From NCBI GenBank assembly GCA_023105745.1, contig JALGQZ010000005.1:2457501-2521500 (forward strand): a stretch of 64,000 bases of DNA. Reading direction: 5' to 3'. The notes beneath the pieces are model-generated. The model was not told where the DNA came from, searched no databases, and saw only the letters and a program-made list of their open reading frames with translations. This document shows, in pieces, positions 1 to 12,600 of the stretch; the stretch's first letter is position 1, and each line of letters opens with the position of its first letter. Source of the stretch: Austropuccinia psidii. Its lineage: Eukaryota; Basidiomycota; Pucciniomycetes; Pucciniales; Sphaerophragmiaceae. The translations under genes were made by a program, and so were the position numbers.

Positions 1-3000
1 AAAGTGGTCCAAACTTAAAAAGAAGTAGACAGTGAGATTCTACTAGTTAATACGTGAATAATGATGTAATTCCTGTAAGGTTTGACTATGAAACAATAAG
101 TAAATATTACTAATATTTCACTTATTGTACTATGAATGTCCTTATAAATAAAATGAATAAGATAAAAATAACTATAATAATAAAGAATTATTATAATTAT
201 GGTGTAAAAATAATTATATTATTTAATAAATATAATAATATAATTTATATTATGAAAAAATAATATAATAAATAAATATATTAATATAAGATAATTAATA
301 TATTTAAAAGCACTTCATTATTGTTACCAACAAATAATAAAGGCATAAAAAATTGTTTTTCATTAATAAAAAACAATCAATAACAATAATATTACTAATA
401 TTAAAGTTATGAATTAATATAAATACTATTTATATTAATTATAGAATTATTTAAAGTGATAATAGAGAGAAAATGATTGTAATAAGAACAAATAACCTAC
501 TTTTAGTACTTAATATAATAATTCTGAATAACTTCATGCCAAAAAATATAATTACAGCTTATTTAAATTGTATTGACAATAAATTTTAAGAGAAATTACA
601 AATATCCTTAATTTTACGTGGAATTGAGGTTTTTAAGAGAATTTTAAACAAAAAAGTTAAATAATTGTAATAATCACGTCAAAGATGAAGATTATTATAA
701 TATTATATTTGGTCTTTAATAATATAAGAGTTTTATATATAAATAATAAAGATCTTACCTTTTGATTTAAATATTTTAGTGTTTTGTAAGCGTCTGAGGG
801 GGAAATAGAGTAAAAAGAGCTCTATTTATATTAAATTCCTTCCTCCTAGAGTCCAACAGGCTTCTAGTAGCTGTGTACTGATCATATACACTGGAATTGA
901 TCAATAATTTAAGGTTTGGTGATGATTACACCATGATCAAACCATATTATCTCATTATTACGCCATTATTTAGAGTTATCACTATAACTCTAAGTTTTGA
1001 TGACGTCAAGGCTTGGAAGAACCCCAAAATTCGTGGATTTTATTAGTTTTAATCATAAACTAACAGTATTCACCAATTTTATCACTCATATGACTGTTAA
1101 ACGTAATTTAAGGTTACAGTGAGTGATCATAAATGATCAAATTAAGCTCAAACTTTGATCCTTAATAACTTTCAAGTTTTTCACGCTAAAGCAATTCAGA
1201 GAGTGAATTCTAATAGCTTGGCATAACCTTATCATTCTTCCAAGAGAATTCCATTACATCATCAAAACTCTATTTTTGATGATTTTTCTTGTAACTCATC
1301 TTTTCTGTCGAAATTTAATATTTTAAACTTCAAACCATGAGTTCAAGGGGTTATACCCTGAATTTTATAGTAAGAATTATGTCATTATTCACGAATGAAC
1401 TAGTAGAATCTGACTGTCTACTTATTTCTAAGTTTGGACCACTTTCACAACAAAGTGGTCAACAGCTCTCTTGATTTTAATCAATAATACATTACAGGTT
1501 TTAACCTTGTTTATAGCTTGTGAAATAAAGTTCATTTCTGTGTTCCTACAGTAATTATGTGGTGACTTTATTTTTGTTTTATCACTATATCATGTATATT
1601 TCAAAAGATATTAGCTAAAAGCCTTGAATATATGCATTGACTAAAAAAGTGCATGTATTCAGGTTAACTCCTGAAGTATTGGCTTTGGAGATTAGCTTCC
1701 TAATTATTTTATGGGGAATCCAATGGTACAATTTACTTAACATGTTGTCTCATTGGTATTTTACATAATTAAGGATTCATGTTTTTTATAAGGTGTTATT
1801 ACTTATAACTCATTGAATATTGACCTTACAGATATGCCATAAAAATGGTATATGTGTATTTTACCATGAGGAATCCAATGGTGTAATTTATTTCACATGT
1901 TTATTCATTGGTTTTCAATTTAAACAAGCTTTATGCCTATTTATGGCAGTTTTATGGTTTTAAGGTAATTATTTTTAAAGGTATAGTTATTTTAAATATT
2001 TCTTGTGACCTTTTTGGGTATGTGGTCATATCTCAAAGGTTCAAAATTCCTATCATAATATTCAAGGTACAACCCCTTGAAATCATGGTTTGCAGTTTAA
2101 AATATTAAATTTTGACAGAAAAGATGAGTTACAAGAAAAATCATCAAAAATAGAGTTGTGATGATGTAGTAAAATTCTTTCAGAAGTTTAATAGGGACAT
2201 GCCAAGCTATCAGAATGGCTTTAGCATGTATAGCTTGAGAGTTATTAATGATAAAAGTTTAAGCTTAAATTTGATCATTTATGATCACTCACTGTAATCT
2301 TATTTTAAGTTTAACAGTTATATAAGTGATAAAATTGATGGATACTATTAGAGTATGATTAATACTAATAAAATCCACAAATTTTAGGCTTCTTTCAAGC
2401 CTATTATGTCATCAAAATTAGAGTTATAGTGATAACTCTAAATAATGGCATAATAATGAGATAAGATGGTTTGATCATGACCTAATCATCACTAAACCTT
2501 GAAATACTGATCATTTACAGTGGATAACATCAGTACATGTCTACTAGAAGCCTACTGGACTCTATAAGGGGGGTATTTACTATAAATAAAGCTCTTTTTA
2601 TTCTATTTTCCCCTCAGACACATCAAAACATTAAAACAATTAAATCAAAAGGTACAATCTTCATTCTTTATATATAAATCTTTTTATATTTTTAAAGACC
2701 AAAGGTAAAATTTATTATAATCATCATTTTGGACATGATTAATTCAATTTTTCTACTGTTTTGCTATATTTCTCTTAAAAATCTCAAATCCACGTAAAAT
2801 CAAGAAAATTTGTAATTTCTCTTATTTTTAATTGTAAATACAATTTTAATAAGTTGTATTTATATCATTTGGCGTAAATTTATTCAAAATTATTATACTA
2901 AGTGCTAAAAGTAGGTTATTTTCTCTTATTATAATAATTCCTCTTTATTATTTCTTTTAATAATTCTTTAATTAATATAAATAGTATTGATATCAATTTA

Positions 3001-3323
3001 TAACTATAATATTAGTAATATTATTGTTATTAATTTTTTTTATTAATAAAAAACAATTTTTTATGCCTTTATTATTTGTTGGTAACAATAACAAAGTTCT
3101 TTTAAATATATTAATATATTTATTTATTATATTATTTTTTTCATAATATAAATTATATCATTTTATTTATTCAATAATATAATTATTTTTATGCCTCAAT
3201 TGTAATAATTCTTTATTATTATAATTATTTTTATCTTATTTACTTCATTGATAAGGACATTCCAGAGTACAATGAGTAAAATATTATTAATTTTTACTTA
3301 TTGTTTCATAGTCAAACCTTACA
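1..3323 (+). repeat. Family R LTR, left-truncated by the window and split by a solo LTR
   Basis: Plus-oriented LTR of the long-LTR Ty3-like family. Bases 1-73 and 2051-3323 align in order with the intact LTR at 48477-50504 (from about 650 bp into it to its end), and the LTR closes with TCAAACCTTACA at 3323. The middle (74-2045) is a foreign solo LTR. The first part of this LTR lies left of the window. The sequence just after 3323 continues as an older LTR of the same family, so this copy probably inserted into that one. The matching left duplication is outside the window. Confidence 0.85.
74..2045 (-). mobile_element. Solo family R LTR inserted inside another LTR
   Basis: A 1,972-bp LTR in minus orientation, starting TGTAAGGTTTGACTATG (reverse complement of the family 3' end) and ending GGTTCAAA, a mutated form of the family terminus GGCTCACA. 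It is flanked by the perfect 5-bp target-site duplication ATTCC (69-73 and 2046-2050). Removing it restores a continuous plus-oriented LTR. No internal sequence is present, so it is a solo LTR left by LTR-LTR recombination. Because host and insert have opposite orientation, the locus forms a large imperfect inverted repeat. Confidence 0.9.
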
Positions 3324-3541
3324 TTCACTCTCCAAATTGCATTTTCATGAAAAAATCAGAGGTTATTAAGGATTAAAGCTAAAGTAGAAAATGGATCATT
3401 TTTGATCTTTAACTCTAATCTTCATTTAATCTTAACAATTAAATAAGATGCAAAACTGGTTTATATTGGTGTCTTATAATTCCAATTACCTTGTTCAAAA
3501 AAATTGAATCATTTTCCAAGCTTATGATGTCAATAAATTAA

Positions 3542-5113
3542 GGGTATTGGTAAAAACACGTAAGAGCTTATGTGTTTTTACCATCAATTGGTAAAAACAC
3601 GTAATTTTATGGTAAAAACACGTAAGGGATCGTTTTTAAATGAAATATGGCTATTTATGGCATTTATGATGCCATTAATGCCATTTGTGGCATTGAAAAT
3701 TCCATTTATGGCATTAACAGTGCCATTAATGGAATTATCAATGAAATATTTCTGATGCCATTAATGCCATTTATGGAATCAACAATGCCATAAATGGCAT
3801 TAACAATTCCATTTATGGCATTAACAATGCCATAACAAATGGCATTAACAGTGCCATTAATGGCATTAAAAATGCCATAACAAATGGCATTAACAATGCC
3901 ATAAATGGCATTAACAATGCCATAAATGGCATTAAAAATGCCATAACAAATGGCATTAACAGTGCCATAAATGGCATTAACAGTTCCATTAATGGCATTA
4001 ACAGTGCCATTAATGGCATTATCAATGAAATATTATTGATGCCATTAATACCATTTATGGAATCAACAATGCCATTTGTGGAATCAAAAATGCAACATTT
4101 CTGATGCCATTAATGCCATAAATGGCATTAATAATGCCACATTAACAATGCCATTAATGGCATTACTAATACCATGAATGGCATTATCAATGCAATAAAT
4201 GGCATAATGCCATTTATGTAACACCATAAATGGCATTGTTAATTCCATTTATGTAATGCCACAAATGGAATCTTTGATTCCATAAATGGCATTTTTGATG
4301 CCATTTATGTTATAGTTAAGGCCATTAATTCCATTTTTAAGGCCAATGTTAAGGCCATTCATGCCATTTTTAAGGCCATTTATGGCATTTTTAAATGCAT
4401 AAATGGCATTGTCAAGGTCATTAAATTCAATTTATGGCATTGCTTTAATGCCATTTATGCCAATTTTCTGGCCATAAATGGCATCTGTATGTCATTCTTG
4501 ATGCCATTTATGGCATTATTATGTCATTAGTGATGCCATTTATGGCACTTTTGATGTGATAAATGGCACTGTTAATGCCAAAAATCAAATTTTAACTTCC
4601 ACTCATCATAAATTTAATTTTGAATTCAATTTGTGTCATAAATGGCATTTTCAATTTAATTACAAACATGAACAAAAAAACATAAAAAAACATGGACTTT
4701 TTGGGCCTACAAATGTTCTTGCAAAAAAAATACCAAAATGTTGGTCTTCTGGTTTATTATTCTCAACATTCTCACCTTCATTTTAAAAAAAAAATTATTG
4801 AAATTCATAAGTGGGAACATTTTTAATGAATTTTTTCAAAAAATGGGACATTTTACCAAATTGCCCAAAATAGAAAAATTGGGCAAAAAAAAAAATTTGA
4901 AAAAATTTGGGGACCTTCACATCCCATGTCGGAAAAAATATGGCAAAAAAAAATGTTAAAAATTCTCAAAAATGAGCCTGAGGAATTTTTATAAAAAAAT
5001 TAGGTTACTTACGTGTTTTTACCATAAAATTACGTGTTTTGGCCATAATTTGGTAAAAACACGTAAGTTTATGGTAAAAACACGTAAGGGCTTACGTGTG
5101 TTTACCAACACTC
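3542..5113. mobile_element. Non-autonomous TIR DNA transposon with 8-bp target duplication
   Basis: Flanked by the perfect 8-bp duplication TAAATTAA (3534-3541 and 5114-5121). The ends are inverted repeats: left GGGTATTGGTAAAAACACG, right (reverse complement) GAGTGTTGGTAAACACACG, matching at about 27 of the first 33 positions. The motif GGTAAAAACACGTAA recurs in both orientations near each end (left about 3549, 3569, 3590, 3611; right about 5009, 5029, 5052, 5073, 5090), as expected for subterminal transposase-binding repeats. No transposase is encoded and the interior is a minisatellite. An 8-bp duplication fits hAT, and GG-starting ends with 8-9 bp duplications fit Merlin. I cannot choose between them. 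Confidence 0.8.
3645..4640. repeat. Palindromic GCCATAAATGGCATTAA minisatellite
   Basis: Dense irregular array of short units built on the palindrome TGCCAT(A/T)(A/T)ATGGCA, joined by spacers such as TAACAA, TAACAG and TAAAAA. Roughly the first half is regular (about 3780-4030, period near 18 bp, with a 23-bp variant containing ATAACAAATGGCAT). The second half is increasingly degenerate. Short open frames here, on both strands, are repeats of MPLMALLMPF-like peptides and are not genes. Confidence 0.9.
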
Positions 5114-6036
5114 TAAATTAAAAGCTATAGTGATAGCATTAAATTATGGTGTAATAATGAGATAAGAAGGTTTAATGGCAATGTAATCATCACTGAACCT
5201 TTAATTAATGATAAATTCCAGTGGATAGCACTATTTCATGAGTGATACAAGGTACCTGGTCACTATAATGAGGGATCTTTACTACATAAAGACCCTTTCT
5301 TTCTCTTTTTCTCCCTCAGTCCATCAAATTCAATAAAATATCAAGTGATAAGGTAAACCACTTTTCCCTTTAAAATACAACTCTTAATTGTAAAAGAAAG
5401 ATTCTATAGCTTGTATTAATCAATTGATTTTTAATTGGTTATATCATCTTCTTAAAAACTGTTAAATTCTCTTAAATTCTCTAAATCCACATAAAATAGT
5501 AAAAATTGTATTTCTAACTATTCATTATTTTGACTTTATTCTAAAAAGGTTTGAATTACTTCTTTGGGCATAAAATAGTCCCAAATTATTATATTAAGTG
5601 TTAAAAGTAGTTTATTTTTATCTTATTATAATTATTTATCTCTTAATTCCTCTATAAAATCATTTTTCATCAATATAAATAGTATTTATACTGATTTATA
5701 ACTTTAATATTTGGAATATTATAGTTAAAAATTGTTATTTTTTAGTAAATAATTTTTTTTAATGTTATTATTATTTGTTGGTAACAATAATAATTAGCCT
5801 AAATATATTAAATATTAAACTATTAATATATTCATTTTGTTATATTATTTTTATAATATAATCTATGCTCTTTACTTTTTATAAATGTGATAATATATTT
5901 TGTGTCACAATTGCAATAATATTTTATTATTGTAATTTTTTAATTTATCATTTACTAATCATTAATTAGGACATTCAGAGTAAAATAAGTCAAATATTAG
6001 TAATTTTTACTTGTTGTTTTTTAGTCAAACCTTACA

Positions 6037-6660
6037 GTTTATCCCTTAGATTAGTGAAAAAAGGTTCTCAAATTCCAAACTGATCTTATTGTCCCTAAGA
6101 AATTTCTAATTATTATTCAAATTAAGATGAAATTTAAATTATTAATATTTAAACTGTGCATCAAAAACTTCAAGAAGTGTTTTTGTGGCTATATCTATAA
6201 ATCAACTGAACCTTTCTTTGACCTTAACTGATTATGACAAATTATTGCCCACTTTTTTTTCAATTCAAGATCTTAATAGATTTCTTATTCGTGATTTATC
6301 ATTATTAAATTTATATTAATGAAGAATGAATTGTATTTTGGGCATAAGTAGTTGTATCAGTTTATATTGTAGTGCTTTTTTTGAAGATAATAAGATTTGT
6401 TTTCATCAATTGCGGCTGAGTTTTTCAAACTCTTTCAAGAATTTACAGCGCTGGTAGGCTGGCGCGCAGCCTTGAGTACAATTTAATCTTCGCGATTTCT
6501 TTTGATTTGTTCTGATTTCTTGGAACTTTTTCTAATTCATTCATATCATCCCTCTCTGAAAAATCAGATCAATTAAAATTCTCGTCAGCATCACATTAGT
6601 TTGAACCCTCTTGGGGTTTGGGTTTATATACTTCATTAGCTTCTCTTTGGTCTTTTAGTC
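6037..6660 (+). promoter_or_regulatory. BRR2 upstream region, probable promoter and 5' leader
   Basis: Non-transposon interval between the R LTR end (6036) and the BRR2 ATG (6661). Base composition becomes less AT-extreme from about 6410. A small GC-rich inverted repeat, AGGCTGGCGCGCAGCCT, lies at 6456-6472, and a TATA-like TTTATATA lies about 35 bp before the ATG. The transcription start cannot be placed from sequence alone. No upstream gene is visible, and the LTR ends only about 625 bp from the start codon. Confidence 0.5.
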
Positions 6661-9600
6661 ATGGCGCCAAAAAATCGCGATTTTTCGGGCTATCAAGTTA
6701 AGATTTCTCTTTTTTTTACCCTAAACATCAAATGTAGTGCAAAGCGGTCTATTATGTGTGAAAATTGATATTCTCCTTTGTTTTTTGAAACAGTATGCCG
6801 CCATGTCATCTTTGGTATTGACAGCCGATCGGTCTAAAATTCCTAGAAGGGATAATGAACCGACGGGTGAGCCAGAGACATTGGTTGGAAGAATTGATCC
6901 CAAATCTATGGGAAGCAGAGCCTTCAAAGAATCCATTCATGTTAAAAAGGATATCTCCAAGAAAAAATCAAAGCACAATAACACACTAGAAGATCGGCCC
7001 AAAAAGTTTATTGAATCTCAAAACCGCAAATATGGTGACGTGATTGAAGCCATTCAAGAGATCGAAGGTCTTAATTATAAACCTAGAACCAATGAAACTC
7101 GCATCATTTATGAATTATTACTATCTAATGTACAACTCGTCATAGGTGATCAACCAAACGAGATCATTCGATCAGCTGCTGATATGACAATCGAAACCAT
7201 CAAAAATGATAATGAGTTTCCCAAAGATCTTGATAAGAAGAGATCCATTGAAGAATTTTTAGGAACGATTTCCAGTGAAAAGTTTAACGAGCTTAGCAAT
7301 CTTTGTAAAAAATTAACCGATTACGGTGATGATGAACAAGTTCAACAAGTAAGCGGTGGTGATGGTGAGGATGGTGAAGGAAAAATGAGAGCAAACGAAC
7401 TTGAGAATGATAATAATGGTGTGGCTGTTGTCTTTGAGGATGATGAGGATGAAGATGGTAGCAATGAGGATGAATTTGAAATACGTGATAACGATGAAAG
7501 TGATGAAGACAGCGATGAAGAAGATGAAGAAGATGATCAAGAAGACGATCAGCACTCTCAACCAGCTGATTCAGCCGAGCAAATCATCATCGGTCCAGAT
7601 TCCAATAATGACTCCAAATTTGGCCAGAAAAATCGAAAAGGAAAGGATGATCTGACAATTTATGACATTGATGGTTTTTGGTTGCAAAGATTCATTGGAA
7701 GTCATTTTCCTGATCCAATCGAGGCCGAATCTAAAACTAAAGACGCCATTAGTCTTCTGTCTTCTGAAAATTCTAGTCTGCGTGATCTCGAAAATAGTTT
7801 AGTCGATTTATTTGATTATGATAAGTTTGAATTAGTCTCAACTCTTACTAAACATCGTGATATCATTGTTTGGGGTACAAAATGGTCTCGAAGCGATGAG
7901 GACGAGAAGGTTAATTTGGCTGTCGTCATGAGGGAAAAGGGGGTAGGATGGATTGTAAAAGCTTTGACGACTGGTCGTGGAATCAATAATCCTCAAATAC
8001 AAGCAAACACCGATTCTAACAAGATGCATGTTGATTCAGAAGAAGTCAAACCTGCGAAATTCCCCACCAAGGCTAATTTAGTTCCTAATTCTTTTCTACC
8101 TAATCCCAAAAAGCTGGTTGATTTCAACTCAATGAAATTCAACCAAGGATCTCGAACAATGACCAACAAAAAGTGCAAGTTACCTGAAGGCTCTCACAAA
8201 GTTCAACCAGCGGGTAAAGGCTACGAAGAAATTCACGTCCCACCGCCCGAAAAGGCACCTTTGAAAGCTGAAGATTTGGTAAAGATTGCTACATTGCCAC
8301 ATTGGTGTAGAGATGCTTTTAAGGGTGCAACAACTCTCAACAGAGTTCAGAGCAAAACATTTCCTGTTGCTTTTGGTCAAGATGATCCGATATTGCTATG
8401 CGCCCCTACTGGTGCCGGTAAGGTAATTAACATCCTAACATTTCCTTTCGTTCCCTCAAGCTTTTTCTCCAAAAAAAAATAATTAAGGTTTAACCTGTTT
8501 TGCTTACGTGAACTAAGCCTTTTTTGATTTTTCTTTAGACCAATGTTGCTATGCTTACGATTTTAAATGAAATCTCTAAGCATCGAAACCCCACAACTGG
8601 TCAAATTGATCTTGCTGCCTTTAAAATAGTGTATGTAGCACCCATGAAGGCTCTTGTACAAGAGATGGTGGGAAACTTTTCGAGTCGGTTACAATATTTA
8701 GGCATTCAAGTTGGAGAGTTGACCGGCGATCGACAAATGACAAAAGATCAGATTTCGATGACACAAATTATTGTGACCACACCAGAAAAATGGGATGTGA
8801 TTACCAGGAAAAGTACTGACACTAGCTACACTAATCTGGTCGGGTTGATCATTATTGATGAGATTCATTTATTGCACGATGAGCGAGGCCCTGTGTTAGA
8901 GGCCTTAGTAGCTCGAACGATTCGGAGAATGGAGCAAAATCATGAATATGTCAGGCTCGTTGGCCTATCAGCTACTTTACCTAACTATCTTGATGTTGCT
9001 AAATTTTTGCGAGTCAATCCCAAGAAAGGCCTTTTTTATTTTGATAGTTCATATCGACCCTGCCCATTGAAACTGGAATTTATAGGAATCACCGAGAAGA
9101 AAGCGATTAAAAGACTTCAGCTGACCAATGAAATTTGCTATGACAAAGTATTGAAGCAACTGGACGACAAGCAGCAAATAATCATTTTTGTTCATTCAAG
9201 AAAAGAAACCGGCCGTACAGCCAAACAATTAAAAGAAGCCGCAATTGAAAAAGAGGAGATTGGTAAATTTATGTCAGGCGGATTGGCAACGCGAGAAATT
9301 TTGATGGAGACGGCGGAAAATGTCAGGAACCCAGAATTGAAAGACATCTTACAATTTGGCATCGGGATCCATCACGCTGGTTTAGAGCGCGTAGATCGGC
9401 GACTAGTTGAAGAATTGTTTGCCGATGGACATCTCCAAGTTCTTGTATCAACAGCCACCCTGGCCTGGGGAGTTAATTTACCTGCCCATGCAGTGATCAT
9501 CAAGGGAACCCAAATTTATAATCCAGAAAAAGGGCGTTGGGTCGAATTATCACCTCAAGATATTCTGCAAATGTTGGGCCGAGCGGGGAGACCACAGTAT

Positions 9601-12600
9601 GATACCATGGGGGAGGGAATTATTATTACTAATCATTCCGAGTTACAATTTCACTTGTCAATCACTACCAGTCAACTAGTAAGTTCTTGGTTTGCTTGGC
9701 ATTTTTTTGTCAGGCACTTGATACTGACAATGATCTTTTAGCCGATCGAGTCCCAACTAGTTAGCAAACTCGCCGATAACCTTAACGCTGAAATTGTATT
9801 AGGTACAGTAAGAAATCGCGACGAGGCAGCTCAATGGCTAGGATACACATACTGGTATCAGCGCGCTTTGGAAAGTCCATCCCTTTATGGAATACAATAC
9901 GAACCGGATGATCCCATGTTGCTCCAAAAACGAGCCGATATTGTCCATACAGCATTTTGTGCGCTTGAGAAGAGTGGATTGATCAAGTACGAACGCAAGA
10001 GCGGACTTGTGACATCACTCGAATTAGGAAAAATTGCTAGCCATTATTACGTCACTAATTCATCCATGGCGACCTATAACCAGCATCTCAGGCCTACAAT
10101 GACTTTGATTGAGTTGTTCAGGTAGGACTCACTTTGGCCTTATTTTGGAGCAGAAGTGACATGTCGTATCCAGTTATATTGATCTGGGCCTTTATTTGCT
10201 ATCTGCTTTGAAGGGTATTTGCGGCTAGTGACGAGTTCAAGTACGTGCCTACCAGGTCGGAAGAAAAGCAAGAATTGGCCAAATTGCTAGATCAAGTGCC
10301 GATCCCAGTCAAAGAATCGATTGAAGACTCCAGTGCTAAAATCAATGTATTATTGCAAGCATATATTTCAAGATTGACTTTAGAAGGGTTTGCATTAATG
10401 GCAGATATGGTTTATGTCACACAATCAGCTGGCCGAATCTTGCGCGCCTTGTTTGAAATTTGCTTAAAACGAGGCTGGGCTAGGTTGACTCATCAAGCGT
10501 TAGATCTTTGTAAAATGGTGGAGAAACGGATGTGGACTTCTATGACACCTCTTAGACAATTTCCCACTTGCTCGGCTGATATCATTCGACGTGCCGAAAG
10601 AAAGGATTTCCCTTGGTACCGATTCTTCGATTTAGAACCTCCAGAGCTTGGTGAATTAATGGGAAACCCAAAGCTTGGTAAAACAATTCATAAATTTGTT
10701 CATCAGTTTCCCAAGTTAGAACTTCAAGCCCTTGTCCAACCTATCACTCGAACGATGTTAAGAGTTGAGTTGACCATCACCCCTGACTTCATGTGGGATG
10801 AATCTGTTCATGGAACTGCTCAAGTCTTTTGGATCATGGTGGAAGACGTGGATGGAGAATTGGTTTTGTTTTCCGATCAATTCCTCTTGCGTCAGCGATA
10901 CGCAAATGAAGAGCATCTTGTTACATTCTATGTACCTATGATTGATCCACTACCTCCTAATTATTTTATTTCAGTAGTCGCGGATCGTTGGCTTCACGCC
11001 ATCACTCGACTGCCATTATCTTTTAAACATTTGATCCTGCCCGAAAAATTCACCCAACCCACTCCATTATTAGATCTTCAACCACTTCCAGTAGCAGCTT
11101 TACACAACAAGGCGTATGAGGCAATTTATTTGCAACAAGGTCTCAAGAACTTCAATAAGATTCAAACCCAAGTTTTTCAAGCGCTTTACACAACCAATGA
11201 TAACGTTTTAATCTGTTCTGCAACTGGTAGTGGTAAAACAATTTGCGCTGAGTTTGCACTTTTGCGCTTATGGTCTCAACCCCATTGGCAACGATGTGTA
11301 TGCATTGAGCCTTATCAAGAGGTGGTGGACGCTAGAGTTAAGGAGTGGAGGCAAAAATTTAGCTCATTAAATAAAACAATTGAACCGCTGACTGGTGAAC
11401 TGACAAGGGATGTTGAACTAACCGCTAGCGATGGGAGCAAGCCGGGACAGGCTAGAATTGATGTCATTATTTGCACACCTACCCAATGGGATTTGGTTTC
11501 AAGACGGTGGAAGCAACGCAAGATGGTTGAACGTACCGGATTATTGATTGCTGACGAAATCCATTTGATTGGTTCCGACATCGGTCCGACTTATGAAGTA
11601 ATCGTGTCGAGAACTCGGTATGTTACCGCTCAAAGTGAACATAGCAAGACCCGTATTGTGGCCTTGGGTTGTCCATTGGCGAATGCCAGAGACTTAGGGG
11701 ATTGGATGGGCGCCAACACACAAGCAATCTTTAACTTCTCGCCAGGCTCTCGGCCGCTGCCGTTAGAGGTTCACCTGCAGTCGTTTAATGTACCACATTT
11801 TCCTTCATTAATGATTCAAATGGCGAAACCAGCTTATTTATCAATACTCGAATATGCAAATGAGAAACCAGTGATTGCCTTTGTACCATCACGAAAACAA
11901 TGCCGTTTAACGGCATCTGATCTATCGATCTATGCTTTGTCGGATGAGAATCCACAAAGGTTTTTGAACATCGAGCAAGATGATTTAGCACCTTTCCTTG
12001 CCAAAATTTCCGATGAGAACTTACGGGAGACATTAGCCAGTGGGATTGGATACTATCATGAAGCCATGTCGAATGCCGATAAGCTCATTGTTCAAAAACT
12101 ATTTGAGGTGGGTGCCATCCAGGTCATCGTAGCGTCAAAGGATACTGCCTGGAGTATTCCCCTGACGGCTTTCATGGTCATCATCATGGGCGTGCAAAGT
12201 TACGAAGGAAAAGAACACCGTTATGTTGACTATTCGTTTCCAGTGATTTTACAAATGATGGGCCGTGCTTGTAGACCTAATGAAGACACATCCAGCCAAT
12301 GTGTTCTAATGTGCCAACAAGTTCGTAAAGAGTTGAGTTGAATTTTTTGGAAAGTTTTTTTTTTTTTTTGCTGAAAGATTGATAGATCAAAATTAAAATG
12401 AAATTGCTAGGTTTTTTAAGAAGTTTTTAAATGAAGGGCTTCCAATCGAATCGCATTTACATCTATCTCTACATGATCATTTTAACGCCGAAATCGTAGC
12501 GAAAACTATTGAGTGAGTGTTTTTCTCATCAGTCAAGTAGTGATTTTACTAAATTGATTTGAATTTCAGAAATAAGCAAGATGCAGTAGATTGGTGTACA

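Larger units (their letters stand above)
3324..6036 (+). repeat. Older, degraded family R LTR carrying a TIR element
   Basis: Bases 3324-3541 and 5122-6036 align with the second half of the family LTR, including the TATA region near 5280, the conserved GTTGGTAACAATAAT block near 5780, and a terminus TAGTCAAACCTTACA ending at 6036. Divergence is visibly higher than in the other copies, for example ACTTGTTGTTTTTTAG in the terminal hairpin. It hosts the TIR element at 3542-5113. Its left part is missing, replaced by the LTR ending at 3323. Confidence 0.8.

Noticed and set aside
74..3323. A 3.25-kb foldback DNA transposon with 30-bp terminal inverted repeats (TGTAAGG...CCTTACA)
   Set aside because: The ends are the same LTR terminus in opposite orientation. 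The internal duplication ATTCC and alignment to the 48477-50504 LTR show a minus solo LTR inserted in a plus LTR.
3645..4640. CRISPR-like array
   Set aside because: Units are short degenerate palindromes without unique spacers of constant length, in a eukaryotic transposon.
3570..4786. Short ORFs rich in MPLMALLMPF or similar
   Set aside because: They are translations of the palindromic minisatellite in various frames, with no start context or homology.
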